From assembly GCA_034003585.1 (NCBI GenBank), contig JAVEYH010000001.1, forward strand, positions 1 through 64,000: a DNA stretch of 64,000 nt. Direction: 5' to 3'. This document shows positions 6,851 to 16,539 of the stretch, in pieces (the first letter of the stretch is position 1; every line of letters starts with the position of its first letter). This stretch comes from JAPXSY01 sp034003585 (GTDB taxonomy: Bacteria > Verrucomicrobiota > Kiritimatiellia > RFP12 > UBA1067). A program made the translations under genes and the position numbers. Under the pieces are notes generated by a model. It had not been told where the DNA came from. It worked only from the letters and a program-made list of their open reading frames with translations, and ran no database searches.

Positions 6851-7258
6851 ATGAAAAAGCTTGAAGTGTTTGATCCGCCGATGTGCTGTTCGTCCGGGGT
6901 CTGCGGCCCGAACGTCAATCCGGTTTTGCCGAGGTTCGCGGGCGATCTGGAGTGGCTGAAAGGCCGGGGGGTGAAGGTGGCGCGGTACAACCTCGCGCAG
7001 CAACCTATGGCGTTCGCAGAGAACGCGAGCGTCCGCGAGGCTCTGGAGAAGGAGGATGTCGCGTGCCTGCCGCTGGTGCTGGCGGACGGCCGGATCGTGA
7101 GCCGCGGCGTGTATCCCGCGAGGGAGGAGCTGGCCGCGTTGCTGGGACTGGCTGCCGAGCCTGTCACGCTGGAGTTCGGCGCGAAGGCCTGCGGTTCGGG
7201 ATGTTGCTGCAATGCGACGATGGGGTCCGCATCGGAAGGCTCTTCCTGCTGCGGTTGA
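6851..7258 (+). CDS. arsD: ArsD arsenic metallochaperone
   Basis: ArsD delivers As(III) to the ArsA ATPase. The 135-residue protein begins MKKLEVFDPPMCCSSGVCG, placing the three functional cysteines at exactly Cys12, Cys13 and Cys18 as in characterised ArsD. It has the family block VARYNLAQQPMAFAEN and a Cys-rich tail (CGSGCCC and SSCCG) as a second possible metal site. It starts the second ars transcript, with arsA 13 bp downstream. Confidence 0.95.
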   Translation: MKKLEVFDPPMCCSSGVCGPNVNPVLPRFAGDLEWLKGRGVKVARYNLAQQPMAFAENASVREALEKEDVACLPLVLADGRIVSRGVYPAREELAALLGLAAEPVTLEFGAKACGSGCCCNATMGSASEGSSCCG

Positions 7259-7271
7259 AAGGAGTCGCGCC

Positions 7272-9053
7272 ATGGATTTTCTTCAACAGGCGACCCGGTA
7301 TCTGTTTTTCACGGGCAAGGGCGGCGTGGGCAAGACATCGCTGGCGTGCGCGACCGCGCTGTCGCTGGCCGACGGCGGCAAGCGCGTGCTGCTGGTGAGC
7401 ACGGACCCGGCTTCGAATCTGGACGAGGTGCTGGGGGTGCGGCTGGCGACCGTGCCGACGGACGTTCCCGGCGCGGCGGGCCTTTCCGCGCTGAATATCG
7501 ATCCCGAGGAGGCGGCCAGACTCTACCGCGAGAAGGTCGTGGGACCCTACCGGGGCAAGCTGCCGGCGGCGGCCCTGCGCAGCATGGAAGAGCAGCTGTC
7601 CGGGGCGTGCACGATGGAGATCGCGGCCTTCGACGAATTCTCGCGGCTGCTGGGCGACCCGAAGGCGACCGAAGCCTTTGACCATGTGATTTTCGACACG
7701 GCCCCGACGGGCCACACCCTGCGCCTGCTCACGTTGCCGACGGCGTGGACGGGGTATCTGAAGGCGAACACGAGCGGGACGTCTTGCCTGGGGCCGCTGT
7801 CCGGCCTGGACCGGCAGCGAGCGATGTACGAGGCGACGCTGGCGGCTTTGGCGGACGGGGGCCGGACCACGCTGGTTCTGGTGAGCCGCGCGCAGAAGGC
7901 CACGCTCAAGGAGGCGAAGCGGGCGAGCGGGGAGCTGGCTCTGCTGGGCGTGACCAACCAGCGCCTGATTCTGAACGGGCTGTTCCGGGCGCGTTCGAGG
8001 GAGGACCGGCTGGCGCTGGCCATGGAGACACGCGTCCGCGAGGCGCTGAGTGAGTACGAGGCGTGGCTGGCAACGCTGCCGGTCTCAAGCGTGTATCTGA
8101 AGGCGCTGAACGTGGTCGGGATTGAGCGGCTGCGCACTCTGTTTGAGACGGGGGATGAGGCCGGGACGGTTCAGGAGGGCGCGTCCGGCGTTCGCGGGGC
8201 GGCGTGGATGGGGACGCTGGCCGGGCTGGTGGACGAGTTGGCGAAGGCCGGCCGCGGGGTGGTGATGACCATGGGCAAGGGCGGCGTGGGGAAGACCACG
8301 ATCGCCGCCGCGATCGCGGGCGAGCTGGCGCAGCGGGGTTTTCCGGTGCACCTGAGCACGACCGACCCGGCGGCGCATTTGCAGGCCGTGGCGGCACCGA
8401 GGCTGCCCACGCTGCGAGTGAGCTGCATCGACCCTGTCGCCGAAACGCGGGCTTATACCGACGAGGTACTCCGGGTCTCCGGCGCGGGGCTTGACGCGGA
8501 CTCGCGGGCTCTGCTGGAGGAAGATTTGCGATCCCCGTGTACCGAGGAGATCGCCGTGTTCCGGGCCTTCGCGCGGACGGTCGCGGGCGGCGCGAACGGG
8601 TTCGTGGTGTTGGACACTGCGCCGACGGGGCACACGCTACTGCTGTTGGACGCGTCTGAGGCGTATCACCGGGAGGTCTTGCGGCTGGCCAGCGATCTGC
8701 CGGAAGAGGTGCGGGAGCTGATGCCGCGTCTGCGCGACCCGGATTTCACCAAGGTGCTGGTCGTGACGCTGCCGGAGGCGACGCCGGTCCACGAGGCCGC
8801 CTATCTGCAGGAGGACTTGCGGCGGGCGCAGATCGAGCCGTGCGCGTGGGTGGTGAACCAGACGTTTGCGGAGAGCGGTTCGGGCGATCCGCTTCTTGCG
8901 GCGCGGGGCCAGAACGAATGGCCTCACATCCAGGAAGTCGAGGAAAGGCACGCGCGGCGGGTGGTCATGGTGCCGTGGGTGCCGGAAGAGCCGGTGGGTT
9001 TTGAGGCGCTGGGGCATTTGTTTGCCGCGCGCCGGGCTGGAACGAGTTGTTAA
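7272..9053 (+). CDS. arsA: ArsA arsenite-stimulated ATPase
   Basis: ArsA energises arsenite efflux together with a membrane pump. The 593-residue protein is the full two-domain form, with P-loops GKGGVGKT at 15-22 and 335-342 and DTAPTGHTLRLL signal-transduction segments in both halves. The three metalloid-binding cysteines fall at Cys113, Cys172 and Cys423, matching the known 113/172/422 set. The ATG at 7272 follows GAAAGGAG. The membrane partner here would be the downstream Acr3, a pairing less classical than ArsA with ArsB. Confidence 0.95.
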   Translation: MDFLQQATRYLFFTGKGGVGKTSLACATALSLADGGKRVLLVSTDPASNLDEVLGVRLATVPTDVPGAAGLSALNIDPEEAARLYREKVVGPYRGKLPAAALRSMEEQLSGACTMEIAAFDEFSRLLGDPKATEAFDHVIFDTAPTGHTLRLLTLPTAWTGYLKANTSGTSCLGPLSGLDRQRAMYEATLAALADGGRTTLVLVSRAQKATLKEAKRASGELALLGVTNQRLILNGLFRARSREDRLALAMETRVREALSEYEAWLATLPVSSVYLKALNVVGIERLRTLFETGDEAGTVQEGASGVRGAAWMGTLAGLVDELAKAGRGVVMTMGKGGVGKTTIAAAIAGELAQRGFPVHLSTTDPAAHLQAVAAPRLPTLRVSCIDPVAETRAYTDEVLRVSGAGLDADSRALLEEDLRSPCTEEIAVFRAFARTVAGGANGFVVLDTAPTGHTLLLLDASEAYHREVLRLASDLPEEVRELMPRLRDPDFTKVLVVTLPEATPVHEAAYLQEDLRRAQIEPCAWVVNQTFAESGSGDPLLAARGQNEWPHIQEVEERHARRVVMVPWVPEEPVGFEALGHLFAARRAGTSC

Positions 9054-9077
9054 ACCAAAACGAAGGGGAACAGAGAA

Positions 9078-9716
9078 ATGAGTGGACAGAACGATGACGT
9101 GAGGAACGAGGCTGGAAATTGCGGGCCGGGATGCGCGTGTAACTGCGGGTCGCCTACGGGCCTCAGCAAGCGAGCGAAATGGCTGATTTGCGGGTCTGTG
9201 ATGCTGGCCGCGTGCGGGGTGGTGGCAGCGCGGGTGGCCGGCGATAAAGAGGGTGCCCCGAAGGCGGAGCAGGGTTTTGCTCTGCCGGCTGCGGCCGCGC
9301 CTGCGGTTGAGGCTGCGGCCGCTCCCGATGCGGTGGGATGGGATGCCCCGCTGAAGGGGTTGGCGGAACTGAATCTGGTGGCCACCAACACGGAGGCGGT
9401 TTTCGTGGTGATCCCGGCCGACGACGCTGCGCGGACGGCGGCGATCAAGAAGGAAGTGGCCGCGGCCTCCGCAACCATCTCGGGGCGCGGGACGAAGATT
9501 GGCAAGTATCTGCTCAGCAAGGATGCGGAGGACTACAAGGGCGTTGTGGCGCAACTTGGGGCGCCTTCGGTTCTGGCGATGGTCAAGAGCCGCGGCATGG
9601 ATGTCGTGGCGGACAAGGATGTCTCGAAGGACACGCTTCTCAAGGCGTTTGTCACCGCGTCGCGTCCGAGAACGGGCTGCGGGGCGGGCGGGTGCGGTCC
9701 GTCGGGATGTAAATAG
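9078..9716 (+). CDS. Membrane-anchored protein with Cys-rich termini, unknown function
   Basis: I do not recognise a named family. The 212-residue protein has an N-terminal cluster CGPGCACNC (Cys15, 19, 21, 23), one membrane segment (about 34-53), an Ala/Pro-rich linker, a 110-residue domain with alternating strand and helix (AVFVVIPADDA, KIGKYLLS) that looks thioredoxin-like but lacks CxxC, and a C-terminal GCGAGGCGPSGCK. Cysteines at both ends on opposite sides of the membrane suggest metal or thiol handling. It lies 24 bp after arsA and 12 bp before a CcdA-like gene, clearly within the ars transcript. Confidence 0.75.
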   Translation: MSGQNDDVRNEAGNCGPGCACNCGSPTGLSKRAKWLICGSVMLAACGVVAARVAGDKEGAPKAEQGFALPAAAAPAVEAAAAPDAVGWDAPLKGLAELNLVATNTEAVFVVIPADDAARTAAIKKEVAAASATISGRGTKIGKYLLSKDAEDYKGVVAQLGAPSVLAMVKSRGMDVVADKDVSKDTLLKAFVTASRPRTGCGAGGCGPSGCK

Positions 9717-9728
9717 GAAGGGGCCGTC

Positions 9729-10448
9729 ATGGAATGGTTCCGGACTCTGTTGACGAGTGCGACGGCGGCGTTTGATCAGGCGGGCGTCGGCTTCGCGGCG
9801 ATCCCGCTCGCCTTCGCACTCGGGCTTCTGAGCGCGGTGGTGAGCGCCTGCTGCACGCTGCCCGTGCTGGGGATTATCGTGGGCTACGCGGGGGCACGCA
9901 AGGACAGCACGATGCGGGCGCGGCTAATGTCGGCGGGCTCGTTCTTTCTGGGAGCGGTGCTGTCGCTGGTGATTCTGGGCGCGGTGGCAGCCTTAGTCGG
10001 TCAGGTGGCACAAGGCACGCTAGGACGATACTGGAAGGTGTTCGCGGGTTTCGTAGCCATTGTGATGGGACTGGGCTCCCTGAACCTGCTGCCGTTCAAG
10101 CTGCCGCAACGGAAGGCCAAGTTCGGCGTGACGGCGCGGTCTGGCGGGGTTCTCGGGGCCTTGCTGTTCGGCATCGTGGGCGGCGGGGCGGTGAGCGTGA
10201 GTTCGCTGGCCTGCAACCCCGGCATCTTCATCATCATCGGCGCTGCGGTGCTGCAAGGGGTCACGCTGTGGATGACGGCGATTCTGGTGGCCTATGCCTT
10301 CGGATTCGCGCTGCCGCTGGGTACGCTGATGCTGGGCGTCTCGTTCGGCGCGGCATCCGTAAAGTTCAAGGGCGTGGAAACGGTTGTGCGCGGCGCGGCG
10401 GGAGCGCTGCTGGTGGCGGTAGGCTTCTACTTCCTGTGGAGTTTTTGA
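9729..10448 (+). CDS. CcdA/DsbD-like membrane thiol transporter (second copy)
   Basis: This 239-residue protein has about six membrane helices and is related to the CcdA/DsbD transmembrane family. Candidate redox cysteines sit in SACCTLPVLG (Cys41, Cys42) and SLACNPG (Cys162), one per half. AGGAAGGGG precedes the ATG. Its partner could be the Cys-rich protein encoded just upstream. It is only distantly similar to the copy at 3297, so it is not a recent duplicate. Confidence 0.82.
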   Translation: MEWFRTLLTSATAAFDQAGVGFAAIPLAFALGLLSAVVSACCTLPVLGIIVGYAGARKDSTMRARLMSAGSFFLGAVLSLVILGAVAALVGQVAQGTLGRYWKVFAGFVAIVMGLGSLNLLPFKLPQRKAKFGVTARSGGVLGALLFGIVGGGAVSVSSLACNPGIFIIIGAAVLQGVTLWMTAILVAYAFGFALPLGTLMLGVSFGAASVKFKGVETVVRGAAGALLVAVGFYFLWSF

Positions 10449-10458
10449 CATTCGTAAG

Positions 10459-10893
10459 TTGAGGATTTTGTTTTTATGCACGGGCAACTCGTGCCGCAGC
10501 CAGATGGCGGAGGGCTGGGCGCGGGTGCTCAAGGGCGGCGTGATCGAGGCCTACTCGGCGGGCATCGAGACGCACGGGCTGAACCCGAACGCGGTGAAGG
10601 TGATGGCCGAGGCGGGCGTGGATATTTCGGGACATTACTCAAAAAACGTGGGCACGCTGCTGGACGTGCCCTTCGACTACGTTGTGACGGTATGCGGCCA
10701 CGCCAACGAGAACTGCCCGTTCTTTCCGGGCTCGGCCACGGTCGTGCATGTCGGGTTCGACGATCCGCCCGCGCTGGCGAAGTTGGCCGAAGGCGAAGAA
10801 GCGAAGCTGAATTGTTACCGCCGCGTGCGGGACGAGATCCGGGCTTTTGTGGAAACGTTGCCGGCGTCGTTCAGGCAATTACCGGGTACGTGA
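10459..10893 (+). CDS. arsC: Arsenate reductase, low-molecular-weight phosphatase type
   Basis: This enzyme reduces As(V) to As(III) with electrons from thioredoxin. The 144-residue protein has the CX5R P-loop CTGNSCR (Cys7, Arg13) and the resolving pair Cys79 and Cys86 in VCGHANENCPFFPG, the same spacing as the 10/82/89 triad of the Staphylococcus enzyme. The only in-frame start is a TTG at 10459 with a weak ribosome-binding site, so translation may depend on coupling to the gene 10 bp upstream. Confidence 0.93.
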   Translation: MRILFLCTGNSCRSQMAEGWARVLKGGVIEAYSAGIETHGLNPNAVKVMAEAGVDISGHYSKNVGTLLDVPFDYVVTVCGHANENCPFFPGSATVVHVGFDDPPALAKLAEGEEAKLNCYRRVRDEIRAFVETLPASFRQLPGT

Positions 10894-10910
10894 GGATGGA
10901 GGAAACTCAA

Positions 10911-11963
10911 GTGAAGCAAACAGAAAAACTGGATATCGGATTCTTTGACAAATATTTAACAGTATGGGTCGCGCTGTGCATGGTCACGGGCGTGATGGTC
11001 GGCAAGTTCCTGCCGGGGATACCCGCGTTTCTCGGGCGGTTCGAATACGCGAAGGTCTCGATCCCCATCGCCGTGCTCATCTGGCTCATGATCTGGCCTA
11101 TGATGATGAAGGTGGACTTTGCGAGCATCAAGAACGTCGGCAGAAATCCGAAAGGGCTGTATGTCACCTGGGCGTCCAACTGGCTGATCAAGCCCTTCAC
11201 GATGTATGCGATCGCCGCTTTTTTCTTCTTCGTGGCCTTCAGGACGCTGATCCCGCGGGAACTGGCCCGTGACTATCTGGCCGGGGCCATTCTGCTGGGC
11301 GCCGCGCCCTGCACCGCAATGGTGTTTGTGTGGAGCCACCTGACAAAGGGAAGCCCGGCCTATACAGTGGTGCAAGTCGCGACCAACGATTTGATCATCC
11401 TGCCGGCCTTCGTCCCGATTGTCGCCCTGCTGCTGGGCGTGAGCGGCATCAAGATCCCGTGGGACACGCTCTTTCTGTCGGTTGGACTCTTTGTTGTCGT
11501 CCCGTTGGCAGGTGGCTCGCTGACACGTTTTCACGTGATCAAAACGAAAGGCCTGGAGTACTTCAACACTTCGTTCATCCCCAAGTTCGGCAATGTGACG
11601 ATTGGAGGGCTACTGCTGACGCTCGTGCTGATCTTCTCCTTCCAGGGCGACGTGATCCTGAATAATCCGCTGCACATCGTGCTGATCGCCGTGCCACTGA
11701 TCCTCCAGACGTACCTGATTTTTTTCATAGCCTATCTGGCGGCGAGAAAAGTGAAGCTCGCGCACGAAATTGCGGCACCGGCCGGTATGATCGGGGCGTC
11801 GAATTTCTTCGAGCTTGCGGTGGCGGGCGCCATCTCGCTTTTCGGCGCATCATCGCCGGTAGTGTTCGTTACCATTGTGGGCGTGTTGACCGAAGTGCCG
11901 GTCATGCTGCATCTGGTGAAGATCGCCAACCGCACGACGCACTGGTTCGGACAAGCGAAATGA
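10911..11963 (+). CDS. acr3: Acr3 arsenite efflux permease
   Basis: Acr3 (also called arsB in some annotations) exports arsenite. The protein of about 350 residues has ten predicted membrane spans and the Acr3 signature region LLGAAPCTAMVFVWS with the essential cysteine. It also has VATNDLIILPAFVPI and the late GVLTEVPVMLHLVKI segment with the conserved Glu. I favour the GTG at 10911, 8 nt after GGAGG; an ATG at 10896 would add five residues. It ends the ars unit and is followed directly by hairpins. Confidence 0.94.
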   Translation: MKQTEKLDIGFFDKYLTVWVALCMVTGVMVGKFLPGIPAFLGRFEYAKVSIPIAVLIWLMIWPMMMKVDFASIKNVGRNPKGLYVTWASNWLIKPFTMYAIAAFFFFVAFRTLIPRELARDYLAGAILLGAAPCTAMVFVWSHLTKGSPAYTVVQVATNDLIILPAFVPIVALLLGVSGIKIPWDTLFLSVGLFVVVPLAGGSLTRFHVIKTKGLEYFNTSFIPKFGNVTIGGLLLTLVLIFSFQGDVILNNPLHIVLIAVPLILQTYLIFFIAYLAARKVKLAHEIAAPAGMIGASNFFELAVAGAISLFGASSPVVFVTIVGVLTEVPVMLHLVKIANRTTHWFGQAK

Positions 11964-11983
11964 TGAGAGAGCGCCCTCTCATC
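11962..11983 (+). terminator. hairpin at the acr3 stop codon
   Basis: GATGAGAG (11962-11969) and CTCTCATC (11976-11983) form a perfect 8-bp stem with a 6-nt loop starting within the acr3 stop codon. There is no strong T-run, so termination strength is uncertain. Confidence 0.55.
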
Positions 11984-12008
11984 CTGCACCTGATCATTTC
12001 GACGTTCT

Positions 12009-12051
12009 GGACCCGGGTGCGGATCCAACAAGGTTAAACCGCACCCGGTCC
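12009..12051. repeat. dispersed palindromic element between acr3 and leuA (copy 1)
   Basis: GGACCCGGGTGCGG (12009-12022) pairs with CCGCACCCGGTCC (12039-12051), giving a long stem with one bulge between two convergent genes. Read on the minus strand, the core 12046-12014 matches 50650-50682 at 28 of 33 bases, so this is a repeated element as well as a likely bidirectional terminator. Confidence 0.65.
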
Positions 12052-12055
12052 GGCG

Positions 12056-13609
<1,554 letters not shown>

Positions 13610-13685
13610 GGTTTTTCCTCGTTGGTTTGTGCTGTGCGGTGTGCCGCCGGCCCGGACGCCGGGCCCAAAACAAAAGACTCGTCCG

Positions 13686-13729
13686 AAAACGAAAACTCCC
13701 GCGGAATCGCTTGAGATTACCCGCGGGAG
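13686..13729 (-). terminator. intrinsic terminator (attenuator) in the leuA leader
   Basis: On the minus strand CTCCCGCGG, a 16-nt loop and CCGCGGGAG are followed by GTTTTCGTTTT. It lies between the leader peptide and leuA, about 75 bp before the leuA start, where a transcription attenuator is expected. An alternative stem TTACCGT/ACGGTAA lies just upstream (about 13733-13770). Confidence 0.75.
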
Positions 13730-13759
13730 CCCTTACCGTTCACCTGTATGCCGATCCGA

Positions 13760-13840
13760 TTACACGGTAAAACCCCTGCGGGCCCGCAAGAGCCCCAGTC
13801 CGCTAAGTCGGAACACGCAAACAGTGGATTCGTCATTCAT
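13760..13840 (-). CDS. leucine-rich leader peptide of leuA
   Basis: This is a 26-codon open frame starting ATG (13840) and ending TAA (13760). Residues 12-18 are L-S-G-L-G-L-L, encoded by CTT, CTG, CTC and TTG, so four of seven codons are for leucine. It is followed by an intrinsic terminator and then leuA. Stalling at these codons when charged tRNA-Leu is scarce would prevent terminator formation. No good Shine-Dalgarno precedes it; a promoter ending at 13849 would leave an almost leaderless message. Confidence 0.7.
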   Translation of the reverse strand: MNDESTVCVFRLSGLGLLRARRGFTV

Positions 13841-13848
13841 CGGCGCAC

Positions 13849-13878
13849 ACTATGTCACAGGACCGGGGGGGTGCGCAA
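13849..13878 (-). promoter_or_regulatory. candidate leuA promoter
   Basis: On the minus strand TTGCGC (13878-13873), an 18-bp spacer and CATAGT (13854-13849) lie immediately before the leader peptide. The elements are weak but well placed. Confidence 0.4.
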
Positions 13879-13882
13879 GGCG

Positions 13883-13904
13883 AAAAAGGGCGCGCCCATT
13901 TTTT
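13883..13904. terminator. palindrome with T-runs on both strands
   Basis: AAAAA-GGGCGCGCCC-ATTTTTT gives a 10-bp GC palindrome followed by T-runs in both directions. It lies 43 bp after the stop of the minus-strand gene at 13947. The palindrome has no natural loop, so hairpin strength is limited. Confidence 0.45.
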
Positions 13905-13946
13905 GGGAATCGCCGTGCCGTCCATTGCGGGCCGGTCCGCGGGGCG

Positions 13947-14258
13947 TCACAGCGGGCGCACCCCCTCACAGTGCGGCGAGGGGGAGAGCGTAACCGGCGC
14001 GAGGTAGGCGGCGACCCGGTGGCGCGCCGCCAGCGCGCGGAACCGCGCGAGCTCGTCCTCCGGGGGCGTTGCCTTCCCCTCGCGCACAAAGTAGAAGGCC
14101 AGCTCGCCGGAGTCCGATTGCGCGAAAATCTGCGGGTCGGCCTTCTCGTCCGTGTTGGCGGAGATCACGGTGTGGCCTTCGGCCGTCAAGCGTTCACAGA
14201 GGAACAGGACGGCGCGGGCATGGTCACTCCGCACCTCGCTGTGCAGCGTTTTCTTCAC
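13947..14258 (-). CDS. Small conserved-looking protein of unknown function
   Basis: This 103-residue protein starts at GTG 14258, 9 nt after GGGAGG. The sequence VRSDHARAVLFLCERLTAEGHTV..., an alternating helix-strand pattern and a balanced composition look like a genuine small alpha/beta protein. The C-terminus (SPHCEGVRPL) looks random. I do not recognise the family. It follows the beta-helix lipoprotein gene on the same strand after 55 bp. Confidence 0.55.
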   Translation of the reverse strand: MKKTLHSEVRSDHARAVLFLCERLTAEGHTVISANTDEKADPQIFAQSDSGELAFYFVREGKATPPEDELARFRALAARHRVAAYLAPVTLSPSPHCEGVRPL

Positions 14259-14313
14259 GCCAAGATCCTCCCGCTCCCGTCCGCCGGGCCGCGGCAACAG
14301 GCTTCTTTCCGGT

Positions 14314-16500
14314 TCACGGCTTGCGTTCCGGCAGCGGGCGGATTTCCGAACGGACCGGCCAGGAGGCGCGCAGCGGGCTGGCGTACACCCCGATGCGCTC
14401 CACGGGGATGTCCGTGAAGCCCATCGCGTAGGCGGGCGAGTCCGGCCTGAGCCGGAAATCCTGCCGCGCGGCATCCGCGAAATACGGGTCCGCAGTGATG
14501 AGGTTGTTGGTGACGGTCACATGCGGGCGGGCCTTGGCGTGGATGCCGTCCCAGACGCCGCCCGCGCAGAGGTTGCCGGTGATGAGGTTCCCTTTGGGCG
14601 TCATGGGCTCATCCTCCAGCAGCGTCAGCAACTGCGGGTAGCGGCTGCGCCAGGGTTCGGTCCGGAAGGGCATCTCGTTCAGGCGCTTGGCCAGCGTGTC
14701 ATACGCGCCGGAGGCCCAGCCGAGTCCGCGCGCGTCCACATGGACCGCGGGGTTGCAGGCCACAAAAAGATTGTTGGAGACCACGGTGTCGCGTCCGCCG
14801 CCGATGAAGGCCGCGCGGCAGACCTTGTGGAACAGGTTGTGGTGGATGGTCGCTGACGAGAACATGTCATCCAGATAGATCCCCATGCAGCCGCGGCCCT
14901 CGAAGCCCTGGATGTGGTGGAAGTAGTTATACCGGATCACATTGCCGCGCATGGTCCAGTTGTACCCGCCGTAGATTGCGCCGGCGTCGTTGGCCTCGTA
15001 CACCACGCTGTGGATCTCGTTGTACTCGATCAGGTGGTCGTTGCCGCTGAAGAGGATCGCCTTGTGGGGCGCGTTGTCGATCAGGTTGTGGGTGATGCGG
15101 TTGCCGCACCCGCTCAGGTTCACTGCGGGTTTGAGGATGCGGTTCCAGCGGCTGTAGTGGTGGATGTGGCAGTTGTCCACGAAATTTGAGGCGGGGGTCA
15201 GCGTTTTGCGGTCGCCGCCCTCAAGGATCACGCCGCCCGCGCCGGTCTCGTAGATGTCGCATCCGGCGACGCCGTTGTCGCGGCCGCCGAGGATGCTGAC
15301 CGCATACCCGCCGCAGTTGCGGAGGACGCAGCCGACGATCCGGTTGCCGGCGCCGCCTGCGAGGGTGATTGGCGTGTCGCGCGCGGTTTCGAAGAGGATG
15401 CCCCGCCAGGTGACGTGCGAGGTGTTGCTCATCGCGATCAGCGTACGGGTGACCGAAATGGAGGCCTGCGCGGTCTCGGCCGGCGCGGGCGGCCAGAAAT
15501 AGAGCGCCCCGTTCGCTCGGTCGATGTAATACTCGCCCGGCTCATCGAGCTCGCACAACGCATTGAAGACATACCACCATTGGCCCTTGCGGTATCCATA
15601 CGAGTGGACCGGAGGCTCACGCAGGGTGATCAGCCGGCGTTCGGTGTCGATTGCCGCCACGGGATGGCGTTCCTCGGCCCAGTCCCAGAACCACCAGCCG
15701 TGCGCCCACAGGTCGCTCTCGCTCTGCCAGCGCTGTGGACGGGAGCCGAGGGCTTCCGGGTCATAATGAAACGCCGGGGCCTTCGACCCCTTGGTGCCGC
15801 GGACATCCACCGGTTTGTCCGGCGTGACGTCGGCGATGCGCACGAACCCCCCGTTGGGCCAGCGCGCGATGCGCATCGGCCGGTCGTTGAAGAACAGTTC
15901 CGCGTTGTCGCCGGAAGGGGAGCTCCAGCCGCCGCTCGGTTTGCCGTACTCGGTGACGCCTAGGGCGCGCAGGTCGGCGCGGACCACATGGCCGGCCGCC
16001 CCGGGTGCCAGACGCTTCACGCTCTCCGGGTCGGAGACGGGTGTCCAGCGGGGGATGACCCGGCCGCCCACGAAGCGCACCTGCGCGCCGGGTTTGGCCC
16101 GGTAGGTGATGGGCGCGTCCGGCGTGCCGGAGTCCGCTTCCGTGAATTCGACCTTTGCGACCATCTCGTAGGTGCCGGGCTGGAATTCCACGGTGACCCC
16201 GCCTGCGGGCAACGGCCCTTGGGCACGGAGGACGCGGATCGCGTCCCGCGCGGCCGTCAGCGTGCGGAACGGCCCGTCCGTTCGGGTGCGCGAAGGCGCG
16301 CGGCCGCTCCACGCGTCGTCACCGGCGGGCGACACGTAGAGCGTGACGCCCGGATGCCGGCCGGCGGAGGGTGAGAACACGGCACAGCCGGCCAACGCGG
16401 CGGCCAGCAGGAGTGCGGGGGCGGGGAACCGGACGGGTTTTCCGTGATGGACGGCGCGCGCCGAAAAGCGCGTTGCGGGGCGGGGTGTGGCGTGTCGCAT
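14314..16500 (-). CDS. Lipoprotein with right-handed parallel beta-helix
   Basis: This 728-residue secreted lipoprotein has a lipobox (LAAALAGC, Cys39) after a long N-region. TLYVSPAGDDAWSG plus FRTLTAARDAIR is the usual start of polysaccharide-lyase-like beta-helix proteins. Repeated coils such as GNRIVGCVLRNCGGYAVSILGG, NGVAGCDIYETGAGG and VVSNNLFVACNP build the helix over about 350-600. Such proteins bind or cleave polysaccharides; catalytic residues are not assignable here. AAGGAG precedes the ATG. It occupies the position after rnfG where rnfE would be expected. Confidence 0.85.
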   Translation of the reverse strand: MRHATPRPATRFSARAVHHGKPVRFPAPALLLAAALAGCAVFSPSAGRHPGVTLYVSPAGDDAWSGRAPSRTRTDGPFRTLTAARDAIRVLRAQGPLPAGGVTVEFQPGTYEMVAKVEFTEADSGTPDAPITYRAKPGAQVRFVGGRVIPRWTPVSDPESVKRLAPGAAGHVVRADLRALGVTEYGKPSGGWSSPSGDNAELFFNDRPMRIARWPNGGFVRIADVTPDKPVDVRGTKGSKAPAFHYDPEALGSRPQRWQSESDLWAHGWWFWDWAEERHPVAAIDTERRLITLREPPVHSYGYRKGQWWYVFNALCELDEPGEYYIDRANGALYFWPPAPAETAQASISVTRTLIAMSNTSHVTWRGILFETARDTPITLAGGAGNRIVGCVLRNCGGYAVSILGGRDNGVAGCDIYETGAGGVILEGGDRKTLTPASNFVDNCHIHHYSRWNRILKPAVNLSGCGNRITHNLIDNAPHKAILFSGNDHLIEYNEIHSVVYEANDAGAIYGGYNWTMRGNVIRYNYFHHIQGFEGRGCMGIYLDDMFSSATIHHNLFHKVCRAAFIGGGRDTVVSNNLFVACNPAVHVDARGLGWASGAYDTLAKRLNEMPFRTEPWRSRYPQLLTLLEDEPMTPKGNLITGNLCAGGVWDGIHAKARPHVTVTNNLITADPYFADAARQDFRLRPDSPAYAMGFTDIPVERIGVYASPLRASWPVRSEIRPLPERKP

Positions 16501-16539
16501 GCGGGCTCCTTGTCGCGCGTGTGCGGGGAGGATTGCGGA

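Noticed and set aside
13610..13860. T-box riboswitch upstream of leuA
   Set aside because: No AGGGTGGNACCGCG core is present. A Leu-codon leader peptide plus terminator explains the region better.
16501..16539. Hidden or frameshifted rnfE after rnfG
   Set aside because: Only 39 bp separate rnfG from the beta-helix gene, and no six-helix RnfA/E-like translation exists on either strand nearby.
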